A stretch of DNA of 64,000 nucleotides from Amphibacillus sp. MSJ-3 (GCF_018919165.1 NZ_JAHLQM010000003.1:1-64000); one strand, 5' to 3'; shown: positions 55,101 to 63,931, counted from the stretch's first letter. Notes: a model not told the origin generated them from the sequence alone. Program-made: numbers and translations.

Positions 55101-56133
55101 TCTAGAGGAAGGTAATAAAGTAACAATCTACTATCAAAGAGGTTTTGAGACCCCATATGTTCACTATCGTCCAGAGGGTGGTAAGTGGACAAGCGCACCA
55201 GGATTAGCAATGGAAGATTCAGAATATGATGGCTATAGTAAGCTAACCATTGATATCGGTGAGGCAAGTCGGGCGGAGGTCGCCTTTAATGATGGCAAAG
55301 GTTCTTGGGATAGTGATCAGCAGCGTAATTACATGTTTGAAATTGGTGACAATACCTATATTCCAGGACAAGAGGGTTCACCTGGCGAAGTATCCCCTGG
55401 TAAGCCGGATGCTTTAGAGGAAGGTAATAAAGTAACAATCTACTATCAAAGAGGTTTTGAGACTCCATATGTTCATTATCGCCCAGAGGACGGAAGATGG
55501 ACAAATGCCCCAGGGGTTAAGATGGAGGAATCTGAAATAGCGGGTTATAGTAAAATAACACTTAACATCGGTAAGGCAAGTCGTGCTGAAGTCGCCTTTA
55601 ATGATGGCAAAGGTTCCTGGGATAGTGATCAACAACGTAATTATATGTTTGAAATTGGTGACAATACCTATATTCCGGGACAAGGGGGTTCACCTGGTGA
55701 AGTATCCCCTGGTAAGCCGGATGCTTTAGAGGAAGGTAATAAAGTAACAATCTATTATCAAAGAGGTTTTGAGACTCCATATGTTCATTATCGGCCAGAG
55801 GGTGGAAGATGGACAATTGCCCCAGGGGTTAAGATGGAGGAATCTGAAATAGCGGGTTATAGTAAAATAACACTTAATATTGGTGAAGCAAGTCGTGCGG
55901 AAGTCGCCTTTAATGATGGCAAAGGTTTCTGGGATAGTGATCAACAGCGTAATTATATGTTTGAAATTGGTGACAATATCTATACCCCAGGGGTTAATGG
56001 TGCTCCTGGTCAAGTGAAACATGGGAAAGTCCCTACTAGCAATCATTCTTTAGCTAATGACCGCTTGGGCCATCTATCACTGGAATCGTCAATACTAGAT
56101 GTATTTACTTTTCCATTTGTAAGAATAGACTAG
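52150..56133 (+). CDS. Secreted GH13 alpha-amylase with multiple starch-binding modules
   Basis: A 1327-residue secreted starch hydrolase. A signal peptide (about 1-36) precedes a GH13 catalytic domain whose four conserved regions are visible: DIVMNH (Asp181, His186), GFRVD (nucleophile Asp337), Glu382 in AEVFGHG and His440-Asp441 in ISSHDT. Then come a beta domain, a chitobiase-C-like segment (about 610-695), a CBM26-like module (YFKKPADWGTPQIYYYDA, about 698-790), a fibronectin type III domain (about 800-885) and four CBM25-like modules (VTIYYQRGFETPYVHYRPEG type). The last three CBM25 copies are almost identical. The end after GQVKHGK lacks any anchor. It frees maltodextrins outside the cell, and a glucoside-type PTS gene lies downstream. 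A cre box lies upstream. Confidence 0.93.
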   Translation: MKQQFQRVLSMMLCLIMILPMFEGVFMMPSNLVVDARERFDESGDLVDKPFSWDNANVYFVLTDRFYNGNTSNDDAYGRPSTDAWGSNVGTFHGGDISGLTQKLEEGYFTDLGTNVIWISAPWEQIHGWVGGGDDGDFAHYAYHGYYGLDFTAMDQNMGTIDEMREFVDLAHSLGIRVVLDIVMNHVGYPTIVDMHDFDFGNSGGLPRDWTPNRDQGEDWHTHNDIVNKKDEAAWANWWGSDWIRADETAGYDNCGGSETTMCLSFLPDVKTETTSGVALPPILKNKWENQSSGYEDWLVPAAEPYRKELNIAPKDYFIRWITSWVEEFGIDGFRVDTAKHVEIDRWAELKAEAEVALQTWRENNPDSPGANWDDDFWMTAEVFGHGLGKSEYFDHGFDSVINFEFQDSNLNDLEGLFARYAKTINTDPDFNMLSYISSHDTKLYSRDDLIQAGTALLLLPGGVQTFYGDETARPLGDSGSDSDQGTRSSMNWDNINEKVLSHWQKLGQFRNDHIAVGAGAHHKLADRPYTFARTYESDDLVDQVVVATGAEGKTEVTVEGIFEDGAVVRNAYTGDETTVVNGLATFDAGTQGIILIEDTAEPVTNLPIVSATPGSHSFKTDELTITLNVDRAETGKYTLDGSHPEEGTEFTDGEVITIGADMEFDETVTLKLYAENENGVKTKSYTYEKRDPDQLLEVYFKKPADWGTPQIYYYDALPDEAEVTWDTAPEMTLVEDDWYVYVFENAQSANIIFKDSSGRQIPGPNEPGFQIDRVGWYDGEKWLDSDPIDREPKEPATTPKNLNVVNVTDSAVTLEWDPSDGYVVGYEILRDGEVVGDTSQTSYTDTNLDPDTAYTYTVIAKGYDGQKSDPSEMLKVTTQEEPEGNSVTVYYKKGFDTPYIHYRPEGVEWTVAPGVKMEDAEIAGYSKLTIDIGEADRLEATFNNGQGTWDNNNGDNYLFDSGVHTFIPGHSGPGSIMPGEPDALEEGNKVTIYYQRGFETPYVHYRPEGGKWTSAPGLAMEDSEYDGYSKLTIDIGEASRAEVAFNDGKGSWDSDQQRNYMFEIGDNTYIPGQEGSPGEVSPGKPDALEEGNKVTIYYQRGFETPYVHYRPEDGRWTNAPGVKMEESEIAGYSKITLNIGKASRAEVAFNDGKGSWDSDQQRNYMFEIGDNTYIPGQGGSPGEVSPGKPDALEEGNKVTIYYQRGFETPYVHYRPEGGRWTIAPGVKMEESEIAGYSKITLNIGEASRAEVAFNDGKGFWDSDQQRNYMFEIGDNIYTPGVNGAPGQVKHGKVPTSNHSLANDRLGHLSLESSILDVFTFPFVRID
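55096..56030 (+). repeat. Three tandem 312-bp repeats encoding CBM25 modules
   Basis: The starts at 55096, 55408 and 55720 (GATGCTYTAGAGGAAGGTAA) are exactly 312 bases apart, which is 104 codons. The DNA is nearly identical, including silent positions, so the copies arose recently or are kept uniform by gene conversion. The first CBM25 of the protein (54810-55080) is more divergent. Antisense open frames that recur with the same period are shadows of these repeats. Confidence 0.9.
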
Positions 56134-56218
56134 GTATTTTTTATAAATACTAAGATTAGTATTACAGGGCTGGGACATGAGTTAAAAATGAATTGATTTT
56201 AGTAAAAAGCATAAAAAT

Positions 56219-56264
56219 AAAGCCGCATAAAATCAGAGGTTTAAAATCTGATTTTATGCGGTTT
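56219..56264. terminator. Strong bidirectional terminator after the amylase gene
   Basis: AAAGCCGCATAAAATCAGA and TCTGATTTTATGCGGTTT form a stem of about 18 bp around a 9-base loop, with A and T runs outside. Confidence 0.85.
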
Positions 56265-56265
56265 A

Positions 56266-56404
56266 TTCATTAATAAATGAAGCCATTGAGATTGCACTAG
56301 AAGAGGAATTAAAGTGGAAGAAAGAAGCTAGATTAGATATCGGAATTAGTAATATACTTTTTAAAAACCGATGGCAAGATAAACATATGGTGGTGAGACA
56401 ATGA
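56266..56404 (+). pseudogene. Possible C-terminal remnant of a TPR-like regulator
   Basis: An open stretch with no start codon encodes NEAIEIALEEELKWKKEARL, then DIGISNILFKNRWQDKHMVV, before TGA. The helical pattern is like the last repeat of a TPR protein, and its stop overlaps the start of a tiny exported peptide, as in Rap-Phr pairs. There is no match to a specific family that I can name, so this is a weak call. Confidence 0.25.
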
Positions 56405-56508
56405 GAAGGGCTATTGCTTTATCTTTGTTTCTTTTTATAATTCCAATTGTTCCAACAATGGTAGTAAAAGTAGAAATTGCAATTGCAGACAAGAAACAAA
56501 TGAACTAA
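56401..56508 (+). CDS. Small exported or membrane peptide (35 residues)
   Basis: The ATG at 56401 follows GGTGGTGAG and overlaps the stop of the open stretch before it (ATGA). The peptide begins MRRA, has a hydrophobic core of about 18 residues (IALSLFLFIIPIVPTMVV) and a short polar tail (ADKKQMN). It fits a signal-peptide-bearing propeptide or a small membrane protein. Its function is unknown. Confidence 0.35.
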   Translation: MRRAIALSLFLFIIPIVPTMVVKVEIAIADKKQMN

Positions 56509-56526
56509 ATAAACTGGTGTTTTAGC

Positions 56527-56562
56527 AAAAAAAGTCGGTTCCTTAGTGGAATTCGCCTTTTT
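56527..56562 (+). terminator. Terminator after the small peptide gene
   Basis: AAAAAAGTCGGTTCC and GGAATTCGCCTTTTT form an imperfect stem with flanking A and T runs. Confidence 0.55.
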
Positions 56563-56714
56563 AGAGTTTAAATTTTAAAAAGTTCTTCCAGTATTGTTTA
56601 TAAAGAAAAATAAAACTTAAAATTAATTCAAAATAACTCCTAAAGTAATATAAGAGACATTGAAGTATGTTTAAAAGTGTAACTTTTACTATCAAAGTTG
56701 ACTCGAATGGAAAT

Positions 56715-56890
56715 TGACGGACTCCTGCAGGGATAGCACGAGTCCGTAGATCCAGTAAGAAACTTAAGGAATGTTAGATTAAAGAAGTCAAGTTTTGTGG
56801 CGACGTTTAACTGACTTACATCCTGTGCACCCGAGGCCGTGCCTGCGGAAAGCCTGTCGAATGTAGTGCGAGTCAGAGAAATCAGAGTAC
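56715..56890. repeat. Bacillaceae-type imperfect palindromic repeat
   Basis: GGACTCCTGCAGGGATAGCA, CCGTAGATCC, AATGTTAGATTAAA, CATCCTGTGCACCCGAG and GCCTGCGGAAAGCC correspond block by block to 35318-35460. The same layout (CTCCTGCGGG ... CCCGCGGAAAGCG) is widespread between genes in Bacillaceae genomes. No gene is seen in 56563-56987. Confidence 0.7.
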
Positions 56891-56987
56891 AAAACTTGAG
56901 CCTTATTAATTACTCACATGATTTAAATAATTGGTTGACTAAATTTTTCGCCAACGTTATTTGACAAAGAATACTTTTTGTTTGAAT

Positions 56988-58619
56988 TTACTTTTTATCT
57001 TCGTCATTGTCCGTTGTTTGATCAATGGTTTCGAGATATTCATCAACACGTGATTTAATATTAACTACTTTTGGACCGTAGATTACTTGGACGTTGTTTC
57101 CTCGTACAGCTACACCTGCAGCTCCGGTTGATTTTAGTAAATCTTGATTAACAAGTGAATGATCCTTAACATTGACACGTAAGCGGGTTGCGCAGTTGCT
57201 TAGGTCATTTAGGTTATTAGCACCGCCGAGTCCTGTAATGATATCTTCTGACATTTGATCCTTGCTTGTCTCAGTTTTTTGATTAGCTTTTTTCTGTTTG
57301 TAATCTTTTTTTGTATAAAGTTTAGATTCTTGAGAGCCTTCTTCACGTCCAGGTGTTTTCAGATCGAATTTAGTGATAAAGAAGCGAAAGGCAAAGTAAT
57401 AAATGAATCCATAAATCACACCGACGATGACAACCGAAATCCAGTTCGTCATTGCTTGCCCCGGTAGTACACCATAAAGAATAAAGTCTAAAAGACCACC
57501 TGAGAAGGTCAAGCCAACGCCAACTTCAAGCATATGCATAATCATAAATGAGGTTGCACCTAATACAACGTGAACCCCAAAGTATAAAAATGGTGATGCG
57601 AATAAGAATGAGAACTCAATCGGTTCAGTTATCCCAGTAAAAATTGATGTTAATGAAGCGGATATCATTAAACCTTTGACGTCTTTTTTTCGTTCTTTTC
57701 TAGCGGTTTGATACATGGCTAATGCTGCTGCTGGGAATCCGAAGATCATGAAGGGGAACATCCCTGAAAAGAATCGAGCAGCTTCGGGATCGATCACTTC
57801 ACCAGCGGCAAGTTGGGCAAAAAGAATATTTTGTGCACCTTCTACTGTTTGACCTGCAACTTCCGCTACCCCACCAAGTGCTGTTTGCCAGAAAGGTAGG
57901 TAAAAGACGTGGTGTAAACCTAATGGGATTAAGGCACGATAGATGAAACCATACAAGAATGTTCCAATATAGCCTAAATCAGCGACCAGTTCACCTAACC
58001 AAGCGATGGCAGCACCGGCATATGGCCAGATAAATGCCATTGCAATTCCGACCAGAACGCCAACAAAGGCAGAAATAATAGGGACGAAGCGAGTTCCGGA
58101 AAAGAAGGATAGTGCATCGGGAAACTCAATTTTATAGAAACGATTATGAAGATAAGCAACGATTAAACCAATGATGATTCCACCAAACACACCCATATTT
58201 AGTGTTTCTTCAAATCCGAGTACAGAGCCAATAAGTCCAGCCGTTTCTTTCAGCTCTTCAATATTGCCAAAGTTTTCGAGTGTACTCGTTAGCCCAGCAT
58301 ACATTAATAAGTAGCCTACTGCAGCAGAGAGAGCCGCAACTTCCTTGGCAGCCTTAGCCATCCCCAGGCCTACAGCTATCGCAAATAATAGGGGTAAGTT
58401 TTCAAAGACAACATTACCGGCATCTGCTAAAATCGATAGAACCCCGTTCAGAACAGTACCCTCACCAAGGATATTCTCCAAATTATACAATTCTACAAAA
58501 GAATCGCCAGAGAATGAAACACCAATTCCTAGCATAAGACCAGCGGCGGGAAGTAAAGCAATTGGTAGCATAAAAGTTCTGCCGAGTTTTTGAAGTGTGT
58601 CCATCACTTTATCTTTCAT
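56988..58619 (-). CDS. PTS EIIBC permease, glucose/alpha-glucoside superfamily (probably maltose)
   Basis: A sugar permease of 543 residues in EIIC-EIIB order. The EIIC domain (about 1-410) has around ten spans, with RTFMLPIALLPAAGLMLGIG at the start and GITEPIEFSFLFASPFLYFG, the conserved GITEPxEF substrate motif. The EIIB domain has its phospho-Cys476 in LSNCATRLRV and ends with VQVIYGPKV. No EIIA is fused, so a shared EIIA must serve it. The sequence is of the MalP/MalX or GlvC type; with the extracellular amylase next door, maltose uptake is the best guess, but glucose or another glucoside is possible. TATGGAGGATG precedes the ATG. Confidence 0.88.
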   Translation of the reverse strand: MKDKVMDTLQKLGRTFMLPIALLPAAGLMLGIGVSFSGDSFVELYNLENILGEGTVLNGVLSILADAGNVVFENLPLLFAIAVGLGMAKAAKEVAALSAAVGYLLMYAGLTSTLENFGNIEELKETAGLIGSVLGFEETLNMGVFGGIIIGLIVAYLHNRFYKIEFPDALSFFSGTRFVPIISAFVGVLVGIAMAFIWPYAGAAIAWLGELVADLGYIGTFLYGFIYRALIPLGLHHVFYLPFWQTALGGVAEVAGQTVEGAQNILFAQLAAGEVIDPEAARFFSGMFPFMIFGFPAAALAMYQTARKERKKDVKGLMISASLTSIFTGITEPIEFSFLFASPFLYFGVHVVLGATSFMIMHMLEVGVGLTFSGGLLDFILYGVLPGQAMTNWISVVIVGVIYGFIYYFAFRFFITKFDLKTPGREEGSQESKLYTKKDYKQKKANQKTETSKDQMSEDIITGLGGANNLNDLSNCATRLRVNVKDHSLVNQDLLKSTGAAGVAVRGNNVQVIYGPKVVNIKSRVDEYLETIDQTTDNDEDKK

Positions 58620-58795
58620 TTAAAATCATCCTCCATATCTTGTGAATTAAGATCTAAGCGAACAGACAGTTTTCCATAAGAACGTATTGGTGAAACAATG
58701 GTTAACTTATTTTGAATGTTCGCACAGTATTAACAGTTCCTCTTTTTTGGGAAATTAAACATAAAGTTTACGAAATACTAAAAGAATATTTAGAG

Positions 58796-59395
58796 TTAGG
58801 CATCAAAAACCTGATCAGATCGATGATGGCAAAGAAAGTTGCTTGAAATATTCCGACAAATGATCGCCATCCCTCTATCTGATTCCTTCATTCCAGAATT
58901 GCCCCATTCCCGAAGTAAATTGTAGAGGGCACCATTCCAAAAAAACACTTCATATCTATCGCTAAAAATGTTATCTTCCTTCAAAAGGCTGTCTAACATT
59001 GTTTTATTAACGCTTAAAAGAATGACGCTATCAAATCCAGCTTTGAGCAGGGTTGCGAATTGATCAGAATAAGTTCTAACCCGTTCAAAGACAGAAATCC
59101 AGAAATTGAGATCCTTGTAATAATCTTTGTGCATGTCTAAAGAATCAGTAATGGTTTGGACAACTGTATTTAAATAGTTGTTTAAGATATCTTCCTTTGA
59201 TGAATAGTTCCGATAGTAGGCTGATCTTGAGACCCCAGCCCGATTGACGATATCTGTAATAGAAATCGCTCTAAAGTCTTTCTCTTCTAATAAAACTAAC
59301 AATGCTGTTTCAATACATTCTTTAGTAAAGCGGTTTGATTCTTCATTAGATAAACGAAGAAATTTTTTACGTTGTAGCTCAGATTTCTTTGACAT
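58796..59395 (-). CDS. TetR-family transcriptional regulator
   Basis: A 199-residue TetR-type repressor. Its N-terminal DNA-binding part reads CIETALLVLLEEKDFRAISI, then TDIVNRAGVSRSAYYRNYSS. The C-terminal ligand domain is family-typical and not assignable. AAAAAAGGAG precedes the ATG. It is divergent from an ABC exporter operon, and a perfect 20-bp palindrome lies between them, so it probably represses both itself and the exporter. Confidence 0.9.
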   Translation of the reverse strand: MSKKSELQRKKFLRLSNEESNRFTKECIETALLVLLEEKDFRAISITDIVNRAGVSRSAYYRNYSSKEDILNNYLNTVVQTITDSLDMHKDYYKDLNFWISVFERVRTYSDQFATLLKAGFDSVILLSVNKTMLDSLLKEDNIFSDRYEVFFWNGALYNLLREWGNSGMKESDRGMAIICRNISSNFLCHHRSDQVFDA

Positions 59396-59470
59396 TACAG
59401 ATTCTCCTTTTTTGTATAGTCCGAGGTTGGTTGTGTTGTAAGTTGTTAAAAATGATAATACAATTATAGT

Positions 59471-59490
59471 GATGATACAATTGTATCATC
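59471..59490. promoter_or_regulatory. Perfect 20-bp palindromic operator for the TetR regulator
   Basis: GATGATACAATTGTATCATC reads the same on both strands. It lies 75 bases upstream of the tetR start and about 200 bases before the ABC genes. A second imperfect copy, AATAATACAATTATAG-like, lies at about 59453-59468, so cooperative binding is possible. Confidence 0.75.
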
Positions 59491-59694
59491 AAAGGAAAAT
59501 GTTTACAAATAGGATAGTTTATCATAGATTGATTGACTGGAAACATCTATTTCTTCATTTCCCAAGTGGAATAAAGTACTTAATTTCGGTCTCTTACTGA
59601 TCTGGGTTTGATTCCTTGTCAGTTAAGAAATAAGCGTATGGTCGAATTGTTTTGGATTGATAGATAAATAAACATATATAAAGGGGAACTGAAC

Positions 59695-60396
59695 GTGAGT
59701 TATGTAAAAGTAGTTGATGAATATAAACGTTATCAGATGGGCGAAAATACAATTGTTGCAAATAATGGAATTACATTTGAGATTGAAGCAGGGGAATTTG
59801 CTGTTATTTTAGGTCCGAGTGGGGCTGGGAAATCGACTGTTCTTAATATTCTCGGTGGAATGGATAAACCAGATGAAGGAGAAATATGGGTTGATGGTAA
59901 AAACATTGCAAAATATACAATGAAGCAACTTACTCAGTACCGTCGTGACGAGGTTGGGTTTGTTTTTCAATTTTATAATTTAGTCCCTAATTTAACGGCT
60001 AGAGAAAATCTTGAATTGGCAACGCAAATTTCCCCGAATGCTTTAGATGTCGACCAAGTTTTAGCGAGTGTCGGTTTAGCTCACCGGATGGATAACTTTC
60101 CTGCTCAACTATCGGGTGGAGAACAACAAAGGGTAGCGATTGCACGGGCCTTGGCGAAAAACCCTAAATTATTACTATGTGATGAGCCAACGGGTGCACT
60201 TGATATTGAAACAGGTAAACAAATCTTGAAATTACTTCAAAATACTGCTCGCGAAACAAAGACGACAGTGATTGTTATCACGCATAACTCTTCAATTGCG
60301 TCAATGGCTGACCGAGTCATCTATATCAATGATGCCAAAGTTAGAGAAACAGTTATTAATCCACGTCCGCGTTCTGTTGAAGAAATCGAATGGTAA
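59695..60396 (+). CDS. ABC transporter ATP-binding protein (LolD/MacB type)
   Basis: A 233-residue ATPase of the MacB/LolD class. Walker A GPSGAGKS is at 40-47, the signature LSGGEQQ at 139-145, and Walker B LLLCDEP at 159-165, with the switch His in VIVITHN. It partners the FtsX-type permease 16 bases downstream. The GTG start follows AAAGGGGAAC. It is divergent from the TetR gene and probably controlled by the palindrome between them. Confidence 0.93.
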   Translation: MSYVKVVDEYKRYQMGENTIVANNGITFEIEAGEFAVILGPSGAGKSTVLNILGGMDKPDEGEIWVDGKNIAKYTMKQLTQYRRDEVGFVFQFYNLVPNLTARENLELATQISPNALDVDQVLASVGLAHRMDNFPAQLSGGEQQRVAIARALAKNPKLLLCDEPTGALDIETGKQILKLLQNTARETKTTVIVITHNSSIASMADRVIYINDAKVRETVINPRPRSVEEIEW

Positions 60397-60412
60397 GGGG
60401 AAGTGAGACGTG

Positions 60413-63400
60413 ATGAAAAAAACAGCAATGTATAAATTAATTTTTAAAGAGATAGTAAACTCAAAAGCTAGATTTCTATCAATTTTTATTCTAATTGTCC
60501 TAGGTGTTGGCTTTTTTGCTGGGATACAGGCCACAGGACCCAATATGTTAAATACAATTGATCAATATTTCAAACAGCAACACTTGTATGATCTTCATCT
60601 ACAATCAACAATGGGAATTGAAGAGGGAGAACTAGAGCTGCTAAGGGACTATGACCCAGTTGATATCCTTGAGGTCGGCTATAGTCAGGATGTATTGGTT
60701 GGGGAAAACCGCTTAGTTATGAAACTCATTGGTTATCATGAGGATCATCAATTGAATCAATATCTTGTAAAGAGCGGCCGTTTGCCAGAAAAGAGTGGTG
60801 AAATTGCTTTAGATGATTTTGATTTGATTCATAATCATTATGAAATTGGTGATCAGGTGACCCTTTATTCTGATCGTGAGGAGACAGATTTAACAGAGCA
60901 ATTTAATGAAACAACCTATGAAGTGGTCGGTTTTGTCACGAGCCCTCGTTATTTTGTTAATGTATCACGCGGTCAAACATCAATTGGTGGTGGCCAACTT
61001 GATGCTTTCGGTGTGATCAGAGAAGAAGACTTTAATTTACCCGTGCATACTGACTTATTCGTAACATTTAATGGTTTGCAGGATAAAGATACCTACAGTG
61101 ATAAATATAAAAATTTAACCAGTCAATACCAGTCAGAGATTGAACATATGCTAGAAGACTATGCACCAAAACGTCTAGCTGATATAAAAGCAGATGCAGA
61201 GGAAGAACTTGATGATGCGGAAGCTGAAATTGCTGATGGGCGTGCTGAACTAGACGAAGCGAGAGCAGAGTTAGATGATGCCCGTGAACAATTAGACGAT
61301 GGCAAGGCTAAATTGGCAAGAGCTAGGGATGAGCTTGCTCAAGCACATGCTGAATTGACTAAGGGTGAAAGTGATTACGAGCAAGGTTTGGCTACCTTTA
61401 ATCAGGAGATTTCGCAAGCAGAGGAACAGCTGGAACAAGGTGAACAAGAGCTTGCGCAAGAGCAAGGTAAACTTGATCAAGCAGCTGATGAACTTAGCCA
61501 AGGAGAACAAGAGCTTAATCAAGCGAGTAGAGGAATCGAAGCACAGTATAAAGAATTGTCAAATCAACAAGCGGATTGGGCTGTGTTAATGGAAGAAATA
61601 TCAGATTTGTTAGAAGTCCCCATTGCCTTCATCCCTGATCAAACGATTGAAGATATTTTAAATGAAACTGATGATATTGAATTAAATGGATCAACCCTGG
61701 CAGCTTTATTAGAAGCATATTTTGCCGAAGAAATACCAGCAGAGCAAGTTAAACAAGTTCTTGATCAGGTAAATACTGAGATTGAGGATGGCTTACTAGC
61801 ATTGGATCAAGCCCGCGATGAGATTGAAGTGAAAAGATCGGAACTTGACTCGAATCAAAAAGAATTGACATCTGGCCAAAATGAATTAGATCAAGCCCGG
61901 CAAACCTTGGATCAACAAGGGAGTTTGCTAGAACAAGAAAAGCAAGCTGGCGAAGCTGATTTAGCAGATGCTCGGCTAGAACTTGATCAGGGCTGGAAAG
62001 AATATAATGAAGGACTTGACTTACTTAGCGATGAAGAAGCGAATTTGATAGAAGCTGAAGAAGAATACAAAGCGGGTTTAGCTACTTTTGAAGAAGAATC
62101 AGCAGAAGCTCTTGAAGAGATTGAATCAGGTGAAGAGGAAATTGCCGAAGCTCGTGAGGAATTAGCTGAGCTAGAGGAACCGAGCTACTATCCACTGTTA
62201 AGAACGGATAATAGCGCTTTCCTAGAGTATGAGGAAAATGCCGCACGACTAAGTGAACTAGCCTCTATCTTCCCGGTAGTCTTTTTTGCGGTAGCAGCAC
62301 TAGTAACCTTAACGACAATTACCCGGATGATTGAAGAACAGCGCGGTGAAATTGGTACATTAAAAGCATTGGGTTATCGTAATTGGGAAATTTCAATGAA
62401 GTACTATGTCTATGCACTGAGTGCGAGTTTGTTAGGAACAATATTCGGCCTTGTCCTTGGTTATACAGCACTACCACTAATTATCTTTAATGCTTACGGC
62501 ATGTTATATGATTTACCTGATCTTATTTTAACCAATTATTGGTCTTACACGCTTATTTCTGCCTCAATCGCATTGCTTTCTACAGTGATCACAGCATGGT
62601 TTGTCCTTCGAGTTGATTTGCGAAGCCAACCGGCAGTCTTAATGAGACCAAAGGCGCCGAAGATTGGAAAACGTATATTACTTGAACGAATTACACCCCT
62701 ATGGCGTCGATTTGACTTTATTAAAAAGGTCACTGCGCGTAATTTATTTAGATATAAGCAGAGAATGTTGATGACCATTTTGGGTATTTCTGGTTGTGCA
62801 GCATTAATTATAGCTGGTTTTGGTGTCAAGGGTGCTGTTGAAGGGTTAATTGATTTGCAATATGGAAAAGTGTTGGACTATAACGCGATGGTGATTCTTG
62901 ACGATGAAGCAGGCGAGGATGAGGCAAGTTCATACCAAGCGTTTATTGACCAATATGAGGGAATCGACCAGGACTTATTGGTTTTTCATGAACAGTTTGA
63001 GGCAAAACAAGATGGACTCAAAAGCCAAGATTTAAATGTGTTTGTACCAAAAAGCCCAGAGCAGTTAGAAGATTTTATCCATTTAAGAGATCGTACATCT
63101 GGTGAACCTCATCAATTAAATGATGAGGGCGCAATTGTGACTGAGAAACTAGCGAACTTGTTTGATATTGAACCTGGCGACAAGCTAACACTTGTTGACG
63201 GTGATAATCAGTCTTATCAAGTTGAAATTTCAGCGGTCACCGAAAACTATACTGGACATTACTTATATATGACCGAAGCGGTTTACCGTTCTGAAATAAA
63301 AGATTCACTTGCATACAATGCTAATCTCTTGAAATATGATCGAAATCGTGCTTGGGAAGATGAACTTTTAGAAGGGCTTATGCTTGAAGATCAAGTCGTT

Positions 63401-63856
63401 ACGGTATCTGCAAATGCCTTGCAGATTGAATCATTTGATGATTCGATGGCTAGTTTAAATATTGTTGTTGTCGTGCTGATTGTTGCGGCGGCAGGACTCG
63501 CCTTTGTTGTCCTTTACAACTTAACGAATATTAATGTTTCTGAACGTATTCGAGAATTGTCAACGATCAAGGTACTTGGGTTTTATGATAATGAAGTGAC
63601 CATGTATATTTACCGGGAAAATCTAACCCTAACGATTATGGGCATTATAGCAGGTGGGGTTTTTGGGCGCTTATTATTCACTTTTGTCCTTGACACAGTT
63701 TCAATGGATAATATGATGTTTAATCCTGGGCTAGATTGGACCAGTTATTTGTATGCAGCCTTACTGACTTTCTCTTTCTCAACTTTTGTGATGTGGATGA
63801 TGCATCATAAATTGAAGAAAATTGATATGATCGAAGCGTTAAAATCGAACGAATAA
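60413..63856 (+). CDS. FtsX-family ABC permease with long extracellular coiled coil
   Basis: A 1147-residue permease. After a first span (FLSIFILIVLGVGFFAGIQA, about 22-42) and a MacB-like extracellular domain comes a coiled coil of more than 300 residues (about 255-610), with heptad repeats such as DDAEAEIADGRAELDEARAE and ELDQARQTLDQQGSLLEQE. A first FtsX domain follows (spans near 628-648, 670-695 and 715-738), a second extracellular domain, and a second FtsX domain (spans near 788, 1025, 1075 and 1115). Such proteins are mechanotransducers or exporters in Firmicutes, often for peptides, lipids or toxic compounds; the substrate is unknown. The ATG at 60413 or the GTG at 60410 is the start. 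Confidence 0.9.
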   Translation: MKKTAMYKLIFKEIVNSKARFLSIFILIVLGVGFFAGIQATGPNMLNTIDQYFKQQHLYDLHLQSTMGIEEGELELLRDYDPVDILEVGYSQDVLVGENRLVMKLIGYHEDHQLNQYLVKSGRLPEKSGEIALDDFDLIHNHYEIGDQVTLYSDREETDLTEQFNETTYEVVGFVTSPRYFVNVSRGQTSIGGGQLDAFGVIREEDFNLPVHTDLFVTFNGLQDKDTYSDKYKNLTSQYQSEIEHMLEDYAPKRLADIKADAEEELDDAEAEIADGRAELDEARAELDDAREQLDDGKAKLARARDELAQAHAELTKGESDYEQGLATFNQEISQAEEQLEQGEQELAQEQGKLDQAADELSQGEQELNQASRGIEAQYKELSNQQADWAVLMEEISDLLEVPIAFIPDQTIEDILNETDDIELNGSTLAALLEAYFAEEIPAEQVKQVLDQVNTEIEDGLLALDQARDEIEVKRSELDSNQKELTSGQNELDQARQTLDQQGSLLEQEKQAGEADLADARLELDQGWKEYNEGLDLLSDEEANLIEAEEEYKAGLATFEEESAEALEEIESGEEEIAEAREELAELEEPSYYPLLRTDNSAFLEYEENAARLSELASIFPVVFFAVAALVTLTTITRMIEEQRGEIGTLKALGYRNWEISMKYYVYALSASLLGTIFGLVLGYTALPLIIFNAYGMLYDLPDLILTNYWSYTLISASIALLSTVITAWFVLRVDLRSQPAVLMRPKAPKIGKRILLERITPLWRRFDFIKKVTARNLFRYKQRMLMTILGISGCAALIIAGFGVKGAVEGLIDLQYGKVLDYNAMVILDDEAGEDEASSYQAFIDQYEGIDQDLLVFHEQFEAKQDGLKSQDLNVFVPKSPEQLEDFIHLRDRTSGEPHQLNDEGAIVTEKLANLFDIEPGDKLTLVDGDNQSYQVEISAVTENYTGHYLYMTEAVYRSEIKDSLAYNANLLKYDRNRAWEDELLEGLMLEDQVVTVSANALQIESFDDSMASLNIVVVVLIVAAAGLAFVVLYNLTNINVSERIRELSTIKVLGFYDNEVTMYIYRENLTLTIMGIIAGGVFGRLLFTFVLDTVSMDNMMFNPGLDWTSYLYAALLTFSFSTFVMWMMHHKLKKIDMIEALKSNE

Positions 63857-63875
63857 CTTGTTAAGACTTGATTTT

Positions 63876-63909
63876 AAAAAGTATATCCGAACATTGGATA
63901 TACTTTTTT
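63876..63909 (+). terminator. Terminator of the ABC exporter operon
   Basis: AAAAAGTATATCC and GGATATACTTTTTT form a perfect 13-bp stem with a 7-base loop and a T-run. Confidence 0.9.
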
Positions 63910-63931
63910 GAATAACATTCGTTTTTACCTA

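Noticed and set aside
55079-56046. Recurrent minus-strand frames with a 312-bp period
   Set aside because: They are shadows of the tandem CBM25 repeats.
61292-61589. Alternative frames within the ABC permease coiled coil
   Set aside because: The coiled-coil codon bias keeps several frames open; the long frame with FtsX domains is the real one.
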